Assembly: GCA_049116315.1 (NCBI GenBank)
Contig: JAGDZD010000004.1
Span: 496,001 to 560,000, forward strand
Source of the DNA: Thalassobius sp049116315
GTDB lineage: Bacteria > Pseudomonadota > Alphaproteobacteria > Rhodobacterales > Rhodobacteraceae
Direction: 5' to 3'
DNA: 64,000 nucleotides
Shown: piece after piece, positions 17,183-25,749 of the stretch
Position numbering within the stretch: position 1 is the first letter of the stretch
Layout of the letters: every line of letters begins with the position of its first letter
Program-made: the position numbers and the translations under genes
Notes under the pieces: generated by a model
Told to the model about the DNA's origin: nothing
The model's input: the letters and a program-made list of their open reading frames with translations, nothing else
Databases searched by the model: none

Positions 17183-17356
17183 ATGAGTAAAGTTGTGAAC
17201 CTCAATAAGGCCCGCAAAGCCAAAGTCCGCGCAGAGAAAACGCAGCGGGCCTCGCAGAACGCCGTAAAATTTGGGCGCACGAAGGCTGAGCGCAAGGCCG
17301 CGGAGGCCGCGCAAAGCAAACAGACACGCACACTGGATGGAAAGAAGTTGGAATGA
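17183..17356 (+). CDS. DUF4169 family small basic protein
   Basis: 57 aa, very rich in Lys, Arg, Ala and Gln, beginning MSKVVNLNKARKAKVRAEK and ending TLDGKKLE. This matches the DUF4169 family of Rhodobacterales in length and in the FGRTKAERKAAEAA pattern. It is probably one long helix, possibly binding nucleic acid; no function is known. Its stop overlaps the start of the next gene by four bases (ATGA at 17353-17356), so the two are translationally coupled. Confidence 0.85.
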   Translation: MSKVVNLNKARKAKVRAEKTQRASQNAVKFGRTKAERKAAEAAQSKQTRTLDGKKLE

Positions 17357-17568
17357 GCCGGCCAATCAAACGCTCTTTGACCCTGCGCGGACATCGCACC
17401 AGCGTCTCGTTAGAGGATGACTTCTGGACGGCGTTTCGTGAGATTGCCGTGGCGGAAAACATCGCCATCAATGCATTGGCTGCGCAGATTGATGACACCC
17501 GTGGGCTTGAGATGGGTCTGGCCAGCGCCATTCGGTTGTATGTTCTGCGGTATTTCAGAAAATCTTAA
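17353..17568 (+). CDS. ribbon-helix-helix domain protein
   Basis: 71 aa. The strand LRGHRTSVSLEDDFW followed by two helices (TAFREIAVAENIAINALAAQID and a C-terminal ASAIRLYVLRYF) is the arc/MetJ-type RHH arrangement of a small DNA-binding dimer. The ATGA overlap with the DUF4169 gene indicates a two-gene unit that recurs in Rhodobacterales. No toxin partner is visible, so it is better described as a housekeeping regulator of unknown target than as an antitoxin. Confidence 0.84.
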   Translation: MSRPIKRSLTLRGHRTSVSLEDDFWTAFREIAVAENIAINALAAQIDDTRGLEMGLASAIRLYVLRYFRKS

Positions 17569-17591
17569 CCAATTGAGAGTGAATTGTGGGC

Positions 17592-17834
17592 ATGCCCCAC
17601 CCCACGCCCCCTCTCACCCCAGATCAATGGCTGCTGCACCTCTTTAGCAGCAAAGCTGCCCGCACCGGCGGCGTTGTCCGGCGCGCAATCCGCAACATCG
17701 ACCAGTTCTATGGGCGCGAAGCGTTTTTGGCAGAGATCGATCGGCGGGGGTACCACGTGGTCGAAAACTCAGACCAATGGGTGATCTTCTGCAATCAAGA
17801 GCCTGTACGCTTTCCACATGACGACGTTTTCTGA
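17592..17834 (+). CDS. conserved small protein of unknown function
   Basis: 80 aa from ATG 17592 (MPHPTPPLTPDQWLLHLF); a GTG two codons upstream is also possible. Conserved-looking stretches are RTGGVVRRAIRNIDQFYGREAFLAEIDRRGYHVVENSDQWVIFCNQEPVR-type motifs, split here as GGVVRR, FLAEIDRRGYHV and VIFCNQEPVR. I recall similar short proteins in this group mislabelled as phosphoribosylanthranilate isomerase; at 80 aa with no barrel that name cannot hold. It is 23 bases after the RHH gene and converges on the P450 gene. Confidence 0.65.
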   Translation: MPHPTPPLTPDQWLLHLFSSKAARTGGVVRRAIRNIDQFYGREAFLAEIDRRGYHVVENSDQWVIFCNQEPVRFPHDDVF

Positions 17835-17878
17835 CAGAAAACGGATCAGAAAATGCACATTTTCTGGAGCGGAATTTT

Positions 17879-19261
17879 TCAAATTCCGGGGCGGCGATGG
17901 GTCAGGCGCACAAAAATCCCGTCTTTGCCGCGCACGGTTAGGTGGGCGACAGGTTCTGCCACTGCGCCTTTGACCAGTTCAAACCGGTAGGCTTGGACCA
18001 ATTGCGCCAGCAATGTCACCCCTTCGACCATGGCAAAACCAGCGCCAGTGCAGACCCTTTGACCGGCTGAAAACGGAATATACGCGTCCCGCAGGCAGGC
18101 CTTGCCGTTTTCAGTTTCAAACCGGGTCGGATCAAACCCATCGGGGTTGTCCCACAGCCTCTCGTGGCGGTGCAGGTGCCAAGGGCTTAACACCACTTGG
18201 CTGCCTTCTGCGACGCGGCGGGCGCGAAACTCTTCTTGCTGTGCGGCCTCGCGCACCATCATCGGCACCGGGGGATAGAGCCGCAGGGTTTCCCGGAACA
18301 CATCCCGCGTGACTTTAAGTTTGGCCATATCGGCAAAACTCATCTCGCCGTTGGCCAAGAACCAGGTCTCTTCTGCGATCTGATCTTGCCATTCCGGATA
18401 CATCGCCAACAGATAAAGCGCCCAAGCCAGAGCCGACGCGCTGGTCTCGTGGCCTGCAAGAAAGAAGATTGCCACCTGATCGACCATTTCTTCGGTGTCA
18501 AACAGATCCCCACTTTCGGGGTCTTTGGTGGTCATGATTTTGGTTGCCAAGTCGTTTGGCGCGGTTCCAGCTTGGATGTCGGCCATACGTGCGGTTGTCA
18601 GATTGGCGATCAGCTGGCGGATCACCTTTGCGGTCTGGGTGGTTTTCTTGCGGTGAAATCGCGGCATCCATGCAGGCAGTCGCACAAAGGCCCCAAGGTT
18701 CAGCATGGGTTGGGTGCGTTGATGTTCACGGAACTGGTCAAACACCTCGCTGGCGATCTCATGTTCAATCGGGATCGAGAACAGCGTGCGAAAGATCACA
18801 TCGGCGGCGGCGTGGCTGGTGTGAGATTCGATCTCGACCGCAACACCATCCGCTAAGGGTTGCAAGCGCGCCACCGCGGCGGCCCCTGCATCGCGAATGG
18901 CTGGAAAAGCTTCGCGCAGTCGCCCCCGCTCGAACGCGGGATCAATGATACGCCGTTGCTTTTTCCAAGCCTCTCCGTTGGTGAGAAAGACAGAGTTTCC
19001 CAGCAAGGGGCGCAGGCCTTCGCTGACCCGGCTGGATTTTGGAAAATCATCTGGGCGTTGTTTTAGGACGGTGCGGACCAGTTCTGGGTCATTGCACAGA
19101 TAAGAGCGAAAGAAAGGTGTGCGAAACTCGGCCATCCATGCGCGATAGAGCTTGGCGGGCTGCGCCGAGAGGATATCTTCGCGAAAGAGCCGCATATAGC
19201 GCCACAGGGACACGCGTTTGGGCCGCGCCTTAGGTTTTGGGGGGAGAGGCTGCTCACTCAT
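17879..19261 (-). CDS. cytochrome P450
   Basis: 460 aa from ATG 19261 (MSEQPLPPKPKARPKR). The frame continues upstream, but that would run deep into the preceding gene. All P450 signatures are present: I-helix AGHETS at 269-274, the ExxR pair E324/R327 in RETLRLYP, and the heme loop FSAGQRVCTG with ligand C404. There is no N-terminal membrane anchor, as usual for soluble bacterial enzymes. Electron partners (ferredoxin and reductase) are not in the window. The start overlaps the end of the hydrolase gene by 8 bases, so the two are cotranscribed and may act on one substrate; that link is inference. Confidence 0.92.
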   Translation of the reverse strand: MSEQPLPPKPKARPKRVSLWRYMRLFREDILSAQPAKLYRAWMAEFRTPFFRSYLCNDPELVRTVLKQRPDDFPKSSRVSEGLRPLLGNSVFLTNGEAWKKQRRIIDPAFERGRLREAFPAIRDAGAAAVARLQPLADGVAVEIESHTSHAAADVIFRTLFSIPIEHEIASEVFDQFREHQRTQPMLNLGAFVRLPAWMPRFHRKKTTQTAKVIRQLIANLTTARMADIQAGTAPNDLATKIMTTKDPESGDLFDTEEMVDQVAIFFLAGHETSASALAWALYLLAMYPEWQDQIAEETWFLANGEMSFADMAKLKVTRDVFRETLRLYPPVPMMVREAAQQEEFRARRVAEGSQVVLSPWHLHRHERLWDNPDGFDPTRFETENGKACLRDAYIPFSAGQRVCTGAGFAMVEGVTLLAQLVQAYRFELVKGAVAEPVAHLTVRGKDGIFVRLTHRRPGI

Positions 19262-20465
19262 CTGCACATGAGGTGTATTTGGACACCGCCTCTTCTTTTC
19301 TTGAGCCTGAGGGCTGGCGATGGGCAAATCGCGCCCCAAGGGTCTGCGGCCCGGCCGTGATGCGGAAATAGTCATAATCCCCGGGCACATCAAAAGCGCA
19401 AAGATATTGGAAATGCAGGCGGAAAAACCGCCAGCGCAGCTCTTTCCAGCGCTCAGGGCTGAGCGTTTGGGTAAAGGCTGCTGATAGAACCAGTGGCCAA
19501 GCTTTGTCTGGTCCAGCCACACCGCTCACCGCCACAGGGTCGCAAAGGGCAAAGGCACAGCCATCCCCGGGCGCGGTCACATCGAGCCAATACACTTCAG
19601 AACGGGCTGACAAATAGCGTAAATCCCGCCGCAGCCGATCTGCCTTGGGCAGGAAGGACACCATTGGCACAACTTGTCCCAACGACAAGAAACTAAGGCG
19701 CGGCCCTTCGCTTGGTGCGCCACCTTCACGGATCAAATCCGACAGGATCGACACCGCCAGATGGGCGCCAGAAGAATGGCCGACCACCAGCACCTCGTCC
19801 ACATCAGTTTGTAAAGCGGCTGTAATCAGGTCCTTGAATTCAGCAATCCGGGCTTCCAATTCGGGTGGGTTTGATCCTTTGGTGCGCGCCGAATAGGCAT
19901 AATCATGCATCAGATAATAGGCAAAGAACTTGCCATCTTGCTTGCGAAACCACGTTAAAACCAACGGGATCACACCCAATCCCAACAGGCTAGCCCAAGG
20001 ATGCAGCAGACCCAGCAACCGGGCCGCCCCCCACGCCAGCGCCAGCGCAACGGCCAGTTGAACCAGCAAGAACACCACCGGGTAAAGCGCCGCAATCACC
20101 GGCCCCTTGCGCAGTTTCATCAACCGCCAAAGCGCGCCAGACCCAATATAGGTCCAAGCGGTTCGCGCCAGTTGCACATAGGTCGAAACAATCCCCTGAT
20201 CCATGCTGTCGCGCACCAGATCCGCCCAATACAGCACCTCGACATCGGCAGTGACCGATTGCTCTTCGATCAGGGCATTCACATGCCAGCCATAGGGGCC
20301 TTTGGTGGTTTTTGCCTTTAGACCAATCTCATAGCCCGAAATCTCGGCTTGAGCCGCAGACTCCTTGCGGTACAGCTCGCGGTAGCGTCTGGGATGGATG
20401 GGATCGTACCCGGGGATATAAAACACCCGGCGCGTCCGAACATATGTAGAATCTGTGCTGCTCAT
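19254..20465 (-). CDS. membrane-associated alpha/beta hydrolase-like protein
   Basis: 403 aa. Two hydrophobic segments (about residues 120-145 and 150-168) are embedded between an N-terminal soluble part (RRVFYIPGYDPIHPRRYREL) and a C-terminal domain with VVGHSSGAHLAVSIL, a GxSxG nucleophile elbow. Acid and histidine of the triad are less certain; DVPGDYDYFRI and ARFAHRQ are candidates. The arrangement suggests a membrane-bound lipase or esterase. It overlaps the start of the P450 gene by 8 bases. I do not know a characterised homologue. Confidence 0.72.
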   Translation of the reverse strand: MSSTDSTYVRTRRVFYIPGYDPIHPRRYRELYRKESAAQAEISGYEIGLKAKTTKGPYGWHVNALIEEQSVTADVEVLYWADLVRDSMDQGIVSTYVQLARTAWTYIGSGALWRLMKLRKGPVIAALYPVVFLLVQLAVALALAWGAARLLGLLHPWASLLGLGVIPLVLTWFRKQDGKFFAYYLMHDYAYSARTKGSNPPELEARIAEFKDLITAALQTDVDEVLVVGHSSGAHLAVSILSDLIREGGAPSEGPRLSFLSLGQVVPMVSFLPKADRLRRDLRYLSARSEVYWLDVTAPGDGCAFALCDPVAVSGVAGPDKAWPLVLSAAFTQTLSPERWKELRWRFFRLHFQYLCAFDVPGDYDYFRITAGPQTLGARFAHRQPSGSRKEEAVSKYTSCADE

Positions 20466-20515
20466 GCGTGGTCTCTTAACGCCACTCTAGCGCAGATTTA
20501 TGGCATGAACAGGGC

Positions 20516-21274
20516 TTATCCGAGCAAAGCCAGTGCGGGGAAGGTTTCCAACAACCAATAGGAGAAGGCCGAAAAGCCGCCTGTGAGCATCAGCAAGCCA
20601 ATGGTCCACAACAAAAGGCCCATCACCCGTTCGATTTGCTCCATGTGGCGCTTCATCCACGCCAATGTGCCCCCCAACCGGGGCAAGAAGGCCGCGACCA
20701 GCAAGAAAGGGATCCCCAGACCGGCCGCATAAACCGCCAACAACAAGGTGCCCTTGGTGATCGATGCTTCTGACGCTGCCAATGACAAAATGGCCCCCAA
20801 CTGTGGGCCAATGCAGGGGGTCCATCCAAAGGCAAAGGCCAAGCCCAAGACATAGGCCCCAAAAGCAGAGCCGCCGCGATCACCGGCATCCAAACGCGCC
20901 TCACGATCCAGAAACCCAATGCGATACACGCCAACAAAATGTGCGCCAAAGATCATCACCAGAATGCCCGCAAGGGTGTTGAACATCGACTGGTACTGCA
21001 AAAACATGCTGCCAATCATCGAGGCGGTGAAGCCTAGGAACAAGAACACCGTCGATAGGCCAAGCACAAAGAACAGCGCGGGCAACATCGCTTTGTTGCG
21101 GCTTTTGCCTTCGCTCAGATCCCCCAAGGAAACGCCACTCATATAGGCCAAATAGGGCGGCACAATGGGCAAGACACAGGGGCTTAGAAACGACAGCATC
21201 CCCGCCACAAGTGACACGATGACCGCGGGCAACAAGGCCGCGTCGATAATATTGAGTGCTTCGAATCCTAACAT
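20516..21274 (-). CDS. ccdA: cytochrome c biogenesis protein CcdA
   Basis: 252 aa from ATG 21274 (MLGFEALNIIDAALLP); an ATG eight codons earlier is possible. Six hydrophobic segments are visible. The two redox cysteines lie in FLSPCVLPIVPPYLAYMSG and FGWTPCIGPQLGAIL, the duplicated pattern of CcdA/DsbD-beta. The protein carries reducing equivalents across the inner membrane to periplasmic thioredoxin-like proteins for apocytochrome c maturation. The gene stands alone between rne and the hydrolase/P450 pair. Confidence 0.93.
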   Translation of the reverse strand: MLGFEALNIIDAALLPAVIVSLVAGMLSFLSPCVLPIVPPYLAYMSGVSLGDLSEGKSRNKAMLPALFFVLGLSTVFLFLGFTASMIGSMFLQYQSMFNTLAGILVMIFGAHFVGVYRIGFLDREARLDAGDRGGSAFGAYVLGLAFAFGWTPCIGPQLGAILSLAASEASITKGTLLLAVYAAGLGIPFLLVAAFLPRLGGTLAWMKRHMEQIERVMGLLLWTIGLLMLTGGFSAFSYWLLETFPALALLG

Positions 21275-21351
21275 GATGCTGTGATAGGCCATCCGCACCG
21301 CAAGGTCACTTGACGAGATGTCACAACTCTGTGGAAAGCTGCAACAATTCC

Positions 21352-21388
21352 AAAAAAGAACGCCGCGTAGATCCTACGCGGCGTTCTT
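21352..21388 (-). terminator. intrinsic terminator of rne
   Basis: AAGAACGCCGCGTAG (21356-21370) and CTACGCGGCGTTCTT (21374-21388) form a perfect 15-bp stem with a 3-base loop. Read on the minus strand it is followed by a run of T (complement of the A run ending at 21357), 25 bases after the rne stop. It may also stop plus-strand traffic, but the T run marks the minus direction. Confidence 0.92.
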
Positions 21389-21413
21389 ATTCAATCACAG
21401 AGGGGGAGCAGGC

Positions 21414-24400
21414 TTAGCCCAGCGACCACCAACCGCGTTTCTTTGGCTTGGCTGGCTCCTCAGGCGCGTAAGACATTGTCTTAGGCTCTGCGGCGACCAC
21501 CTCTTGAACCGCTTCGGGCTCTGGCTCTGGTGATGCGATGGCAACCTCAGGCTCTGGTGCCGCTTCAGCCGATTCTACAGCGTCGGCTTCAACGGCTGTC
21601 TCTGGCGCGGCGGCAGGTTCAACTGCGGCCTCTTCGACACTCTCCTCTGCCACTGGGGCAGCGGGCGTTTCAGCACTCTCTTCGACCGGGGCCTCGACGC
21701 TAGGCTCTGGCTGAGCTTCAGCGGCTTCGGCAGGGGCTTCGACTGAGGCTTCAGCGTTGGCTGTGTCTGCGGTTTCGGCTGGGGCCTCGGCGCTTACAGC
21801 GTCCTCGGTTACGGGTGCCTCAGCCGCGGGGGCCTCTTCACCGGCTTCAGCTTCAGCGGCAGCAGCAGCGGCTTTGGCCGCGCTTGGTTTGCGACGCCGT
21901 GTCCGGGTGCGCTTTGGTTTGGTCGGTTTGGCCTCTTCGCTGGCGTCACCGTCTTTGGCGTCTTGCGCAGTGGTTTCAGATGCCACATCGGTGGTGGCTT
22001 CAGCTTTAACCGCATCCTCAGCGTCCCCTGCTGGGGCCTCAGCGTCGCCTGCAGGTGTTTCACCCTCGGCCACTGATTGATCTTGGTTGTCCTGATCCCC
22101 TTCTGGACGATCGCCAGAAGATTTCCGCCGCCGGCGACGACGACGCCGCTTTTTGGGCTTGGTTTCATCCTCAGAAGCGTCCGCACCGTTTGTTGGGGCC
22201 TCGGGGGCGGCTGTGGCTTCGGCGACCTCGGCCTCACCTTCAACGGCATCCTCATCAACCTGTGCCATCAACTTGGTGTCGACCGACACAACAGGCGCAG
22301 AAGGTTCCGGCACCACGCGTGTGGCGGTTTTAAGCTTTTCAAGTGTGAAGTCTGGGCTGACCAGATGCGGGTCACCTTCGATCCGTACAGACAGACCATA
22401 GCGGGTTTCGATCTGGGCCACGTGTTCACGTTTTTGGTTCATAATGTAGTTGGCAATGCCAACCGGACATTTGACCAGCACTTCGCGTGAGCGACGGCGC
22501 ACACCTTCCTCTTCGATCTGACGCAGGATCGACAGCGCAAGGTTGTCGTCCGAACGGATCAGACCTGTGCCGTGACACGAGGGGCACGGTTTGGTGGTGG
22601 CTTCGATCATGCCCGGGCGCAGACGCTGACGGCTCATCTCGAGCAGGCCAAAGCCTGAGATACGGCCAATCTGAATGCGCGCACGATCCGTCTTCAGTTT
22701 GTCTTTCAGACGTTTTTCAACCGCGTTGTTGTTGCGGCGCTCGTCCATATCGATGAAGTCGATGACGATCAGACCAGCCAGATCGCGCAGGCGCACCTGA
22801 CGGGCAACCTCTTCGGCCGCTTCCAGGTTGGTCTTGGTTGCGGTGTCTTCGATCGAGCCTTCTTTGGTGGCCCGGCCCGAGTTCACGTCGACAGCAACCA
22901 GCGCTTCGGTGACATCGATCACGATGTACCCACCTGATTTCAGCTGAACAACTGGGTTGAACATGCCTGCCAAGTAGCTTTCGACTTGGAAGCGCGCAAA
23001 CAATGGCATCGCATCGTGGTAGTTCTGAACATTTTTGGCATGCGACGGCATGATCATTTTCATGAAGTCTTTGGCAATGCGGTATCCGCGTTCGCCTTCG
23101 ACCAGAACTTCGTCAATATCCCGGCTGTAAAGATCGCGGATCGACCGTTTGATCAGATCGCCTTCTTCATAGATTTTTGCGGGTGCAATTGATTGCAGCG
23201 TCAATTCGCGGATCTGTTCCCACAGACGTTGCAGATATTCATAATCGCGTTTGATTTCAGACTTGGTGCGCTTGGCACCCGCAGTGCGGACAATCAGCCC
23301 AGCCCCCTGCGGCACATCCAATTCAGTGGCGATTTCTTTCAGCTTTTTGCGGTCAACGGCATTGGTAATTTTACGGCTGATGCCGCCACCACGAGCGGTG
23401 TTTGGCATCAAGACACAGTAACGACCCGCCAAAGACAGGTATGTGGTCAGCGCCGCGCCTTTGTTGCCGCGCTCTTCTTTAACAACCTGCACCAAAAGGA
23501 TTTGGCGCACTTTGATAACTTCTTGGATCTTATAGCGCCGCGGACGGGGCTTGCGACGTGGACGAATGTCTTCGATGTCGTCTTCATCGGCAACAGACTC
23601 GATGCTGGCATCTTTGTCTGACGCTTTGACAGGCTTGTCTTCGTCTGCGTCATCGCCATCTTCTGCGTCGGTGTCGTCGGCTTTTGCCTCTTCAACCTTT
23701 GCGTCGTCAGCTTTGGTGTCTTCGGCTTTGTCCGCGTCGCCTGTGGCGGCGGTGTCAGCGTCTGTGTCTGCCGCAGGGGTTTCAGCAGGCGCCGCAGCGT
23801 CTTGTGCGTCCGCTGCCGTGTCTTCTGCAGCCGCCTCAACAGGGGCCGCCTCAGCGGGGGCCTCTTCTGCGACAGTTTCTTCCTGTGCTTCAGCTTCGGC
23901 TGTCACCACAGCATCCTCAGCCACAGTGGCTTCGGCTTGAGTTTCGCTGGCAGGCGCTTCTGCTTCGGCGTCGGCAGGTTCTGCCGCAGCTTCAACAGGC
24001 GCGTCGCTGGGGGTGTCTGATGGTTCTTCGACAGGGGTTTCCGCCACAGTTTCCATCGGCGAGCTGCCTTCTGGCACCTCAGCATCCGTCAGATCAATGG
24101 TTTCCATGCCTGCAATTTCAGAAGATTTCTCTTCAACCGCAGTCGCCTCTGCCGCAGGGGTTTCCACCTCTTTGGTCGCCTTGGCGTCTTTCGACTTGGT
24201 CGAGGCCGCCTTGGAGCGTGACCGGCGACGCCGGCTTGGCTTTTTCTCTTCGGCTTCGTCTTCGGCTTTCTGAGCTTCGGCGTAGGCCCGCTCTTCTTCC
24301 ATCAGTGCTTCGCGGTCAGCGACCGGAATCTGATAGTAATCGGGATGGATTTCCGAGAACGCAAGGAAGCCATGACGGTTTCCGCCATAGTCCACAAAAG

Positions 24401-24569
24401 CCGCCTGCAACGAGGGTTCTACCCGCGTCACTTTGGCCAAATAAATGTTGCCAGCTAGCTGGCGTTTGTTTTCAGATTCAAAGTCAAATTCCTCGACCTT
24501 GTTTCCGTCAACCACCACGACGCGGGTTTCTTCCGCGTGGGTGGCATCGATAAGCATCTTCTTTGCCAT
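21414..24569 (-). CDS. rne: ribonuclease E
   Basis: 1051 aa from ATG 24569 (MAKKMLIDATHAEETRVVVVDG); an ATG five codons upstream is less like the family. The catalytic half has an S1 domain, the DNase I-like active site (LAGLIVIDFIDM with metal aspartates; AVDVNSGRATKEG) and the zinc link CPSCHG. The S1 domain is interrupted by about 250 residues rich in Ala, Glu, Asp and Thr (roughly 23545-24290) with one Arg/Ser-rich patch. The C-terminal scaffold alternates acidic repeats with Arg clusters (KKRRRRRRRRKS) that should bind RNA, and ends PKKRGWWSLG. It cuts AU-rich single-stranded RNA and scaffolds the degradosome at the membrane. Terminator at 21352-21388. Confidence 0.95.
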   Translation of the reverse strand: MAKKMLIDATHAEETRVVVVDGNKVEEFDFESENKRQLAGNIYLAKVTRVEPSLQAAFVDYGGNRHGFLAFSEIHPDYYQIPVADREALMEEERAYAEAQKAEDEAEEKKPSRRRRSRSKAASTKSKDAKATKEVETPAAEATAVEEKSSEIAGMETIDLTDAEVPEGSSPMETVAETPVEEPSDTPSDAPVEAAAEPADAEAEAPASETQAEATVAEDAVVTAEAEAQEETVAEEAPAEAAPVEAAAEDTAADAQDAAAPAETPAADTDADTAATGDADKAEDTKADDAKVEEAKADDTDAEDGDDADEDKPVKASDKDASIESVADEDDIEDIRPRRKPRPRRYKIQEVIKVRQILLVQVVKEERGNKGAALTTYLSLAGRYCVLMPNTARGGGISRKITNAVDRKKLKEIATELDVPQGAGLIVRTAGAKRTKSEIKRDYEYLQRLWEQIRELTLQSIAPAKIYEEGDLIKRSIRDLYSRDIDEVLVEGERGYRIAKDFMKMIMPSHAKNVQNYHDAMPLFARFQVESYLAGMFNPVVQLKSGGYIVIDVTEALVAVDVNSGRATKEGSIEDTATKTNLEAAEEVARQVRLRDLAGLIVIDFIDMDERRNNNAVEKRLKDKLKTDRARIQIGRISGFGLLEMSRQRLRPGMIEATTKPCPSCHGTGLIRSDDNLALSILRQIEEEGVRRRSREVLVKCPVGIANYIMNQKREHVAQIETRYGLSVRIEGDPHLVSPDFTLEKLKTATRVVPEPSAPVVSVDTKLMAQVDEDAVEGEAEVAEATAAPEAPTNGADASEDETKPKKRRRRRRRRKSSGDRPEGDQDNQDQSVAEGETPAGDAEAPAGDAEDAVKAEATTDVASETTAQDAKDGDASEEAKPTKPKRTRTRRRKPSAAKAAAAAAEAEAGEEAPAAEAPVTEDAVSAEAPAETADTANAEASVEAPAEAAEAQPEPSVEAPVEESAETPAAPVAEESVEEAAVEPAAAPETAVEADAVESAEAAPEPEVAIASPEPEPEAVQEVVAAEPKTMSYAPEEPAKPKKRGWWSLG

Positions 24570-25056
24570 ATTATCCGTCTGCATCGCGGCAAATCCCTCA
24601 ACCCGGGGGGGCGAGAGCGTTGCGGCAAATGTCTATTAAGGGCGAGTGCGGACGCGCGGCACAACGGGCTGATGTCAGCCTCTGTTGTCAAACTCAATGG
24701 TTTCGCGCGCCTCATCGCGTTTCTTCTCCGACGCATCCTCACGGCTGTGCCGGTTTTGGTGCGCCCGTTCATGGCCGTGAGCCCCTTACGGTTGCTCTGC
24801 GGCGTTCTTACTGGCTCGACTGTAATGCACAGTCCGAACCCAATCGGTCTGTCCGGTCATGTCCAAGGTTCTATACGTCCTTCGGATCATCCATCGGATC
24901 AGCGAAACTCAATCGGTGGGCGCGATGCGCCTGTCACCATTGTTTGACCATAAAGCGTCCACAACAGGAATGACAATAAGGAAAATGCATACTAATCGCG
25001 GATTTTGCGATGTAAGCGGCGCAGCGCTCAACCAAAAGGTGTCTTGCGGCGCAGCT
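24570..25056. other. 487-bp region upstream of rne without a convincing gene
   Basis: This gap separates rne (minus) from the HAD gene (minus). Open frames on both strands here are short, lack ribosome sites and read as arginine-rich chance translations. The promoter and long leader of rne must lie here; in several bacteria RNase E cleaves its own leader to limit its synthesis. I see no clear riboswitch or terminator. Confidence 0.5.
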
Positions 25057-25746
25057 CTATGCTGGTTCTTGATCACGCCGTCGTCCAGCCGCCACAGAGG
25101 CTTGCGCCAATGTCACCGCTTCGGCCAAGTCTTTGGCCAGCATTTGACCAAGCTTTGGCAAGGCCGTGCCCTCGGGGCGCAGATCTGGGATCTGAACCGC
25201 GTGGCACCCTGCCGCCATAGCCGCCGCAATGCCTTTGTCGCTGTCTTCAAACGCGGCGCAGTCCTGCGGATCAAACCCAAACTCTGCTGCCGCTTTCAGA
25301 TAAGGGGCCGGGTCCGGCTTATTGGCGACAACTTCGTCGCCCCCCACCACAAAGTCAAAATGAGCCAACAGGCCCGCATGATCGAGATGCGCACGCGCAT
25401 TGCGCCCCTTGGTCGAGGTCACAACAGCCATCCGCGCGCCCTGCCCTGCCAAAGCGGCCAGCGTTTCGCGAACGGTTGGCCGCAACGGCACCCCTTGCGC
25501 CAACTCTGCTGCGAAATGGCGATCCCAATCCGCACGGACCTGATCGGCATCAAGGGAGCTGGGCAAAAACGCATCCATCATCTGGTTGCTATGCGCAACC
25601 GAGGTCCCAACCAAGGTCATAAAGAACGGCTCCGCTGTGGCCAAGGGCACGCCACTGCCCTCGATCGCTTTCAAAAAGCTGCGCAGGGCCACCCGTTCGG
25701 TGTCCAACAGCAAGCCGTCCATATCAAAGAGATACGCCTGAGGCAT
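25057..25746 (-). CDS. HAD superfamily phosphatase
   Basis: 229 aa. Motif I is YLFDMDGLLLDTE with the two catalytic aspartates, motif II VVTSTKGRN, motif III K in VANKPDPAPYL, and motif IV FEDSDKGIAAAMAAG. A cap of about 75 residues after motif I places it with the beta-phosphoglucomutase/phosphoglycolate phosphatase-like group. The substrate is unknown; sugar phosphates are typical. It starts 3 bases after the stop of the DctD-like gene and is the third gene of that operon. Confidence 0.88.
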   Translation of the reverse strand: MPQAYLFDMDGLLLDTERVALRSFLKAIEGSGVPLATAEPFFMTLVGTSVAHSNQMMDAFLPSSLDADQVRADWDRHFAAELAQGVPLRPTVRETLAALAGQGARMAVVTSTKGRNARAHLDHAGLLAHFDFVVGGDEVVANKPDPAPYLKAAAEFGFDPQDCAAFEDSDKGIAAAMAAGCHAVQIPDLRPEGTALPKLGQMLAKDLAEAVTLAQASVAAGRRRDQEPA

Positions 25747-25749
25747 GCG

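Noticed and set aside
17353..17834. RHH protein as an antitoxin of a toxin-antitoxin pair
   Set aside because: No RelE, HicA or other toxin-like neighbour is visible; the partner is the DUF4169 helix protein, and the unit is linked with fumC in relatives.
23684..24553. 289-codon plus-strand frame inside rne
   Set aside because: It is the shadow of Ala/Glu-rich repeats in RNase E and translates as a biased Leu/Gln/Arg/Pro string.
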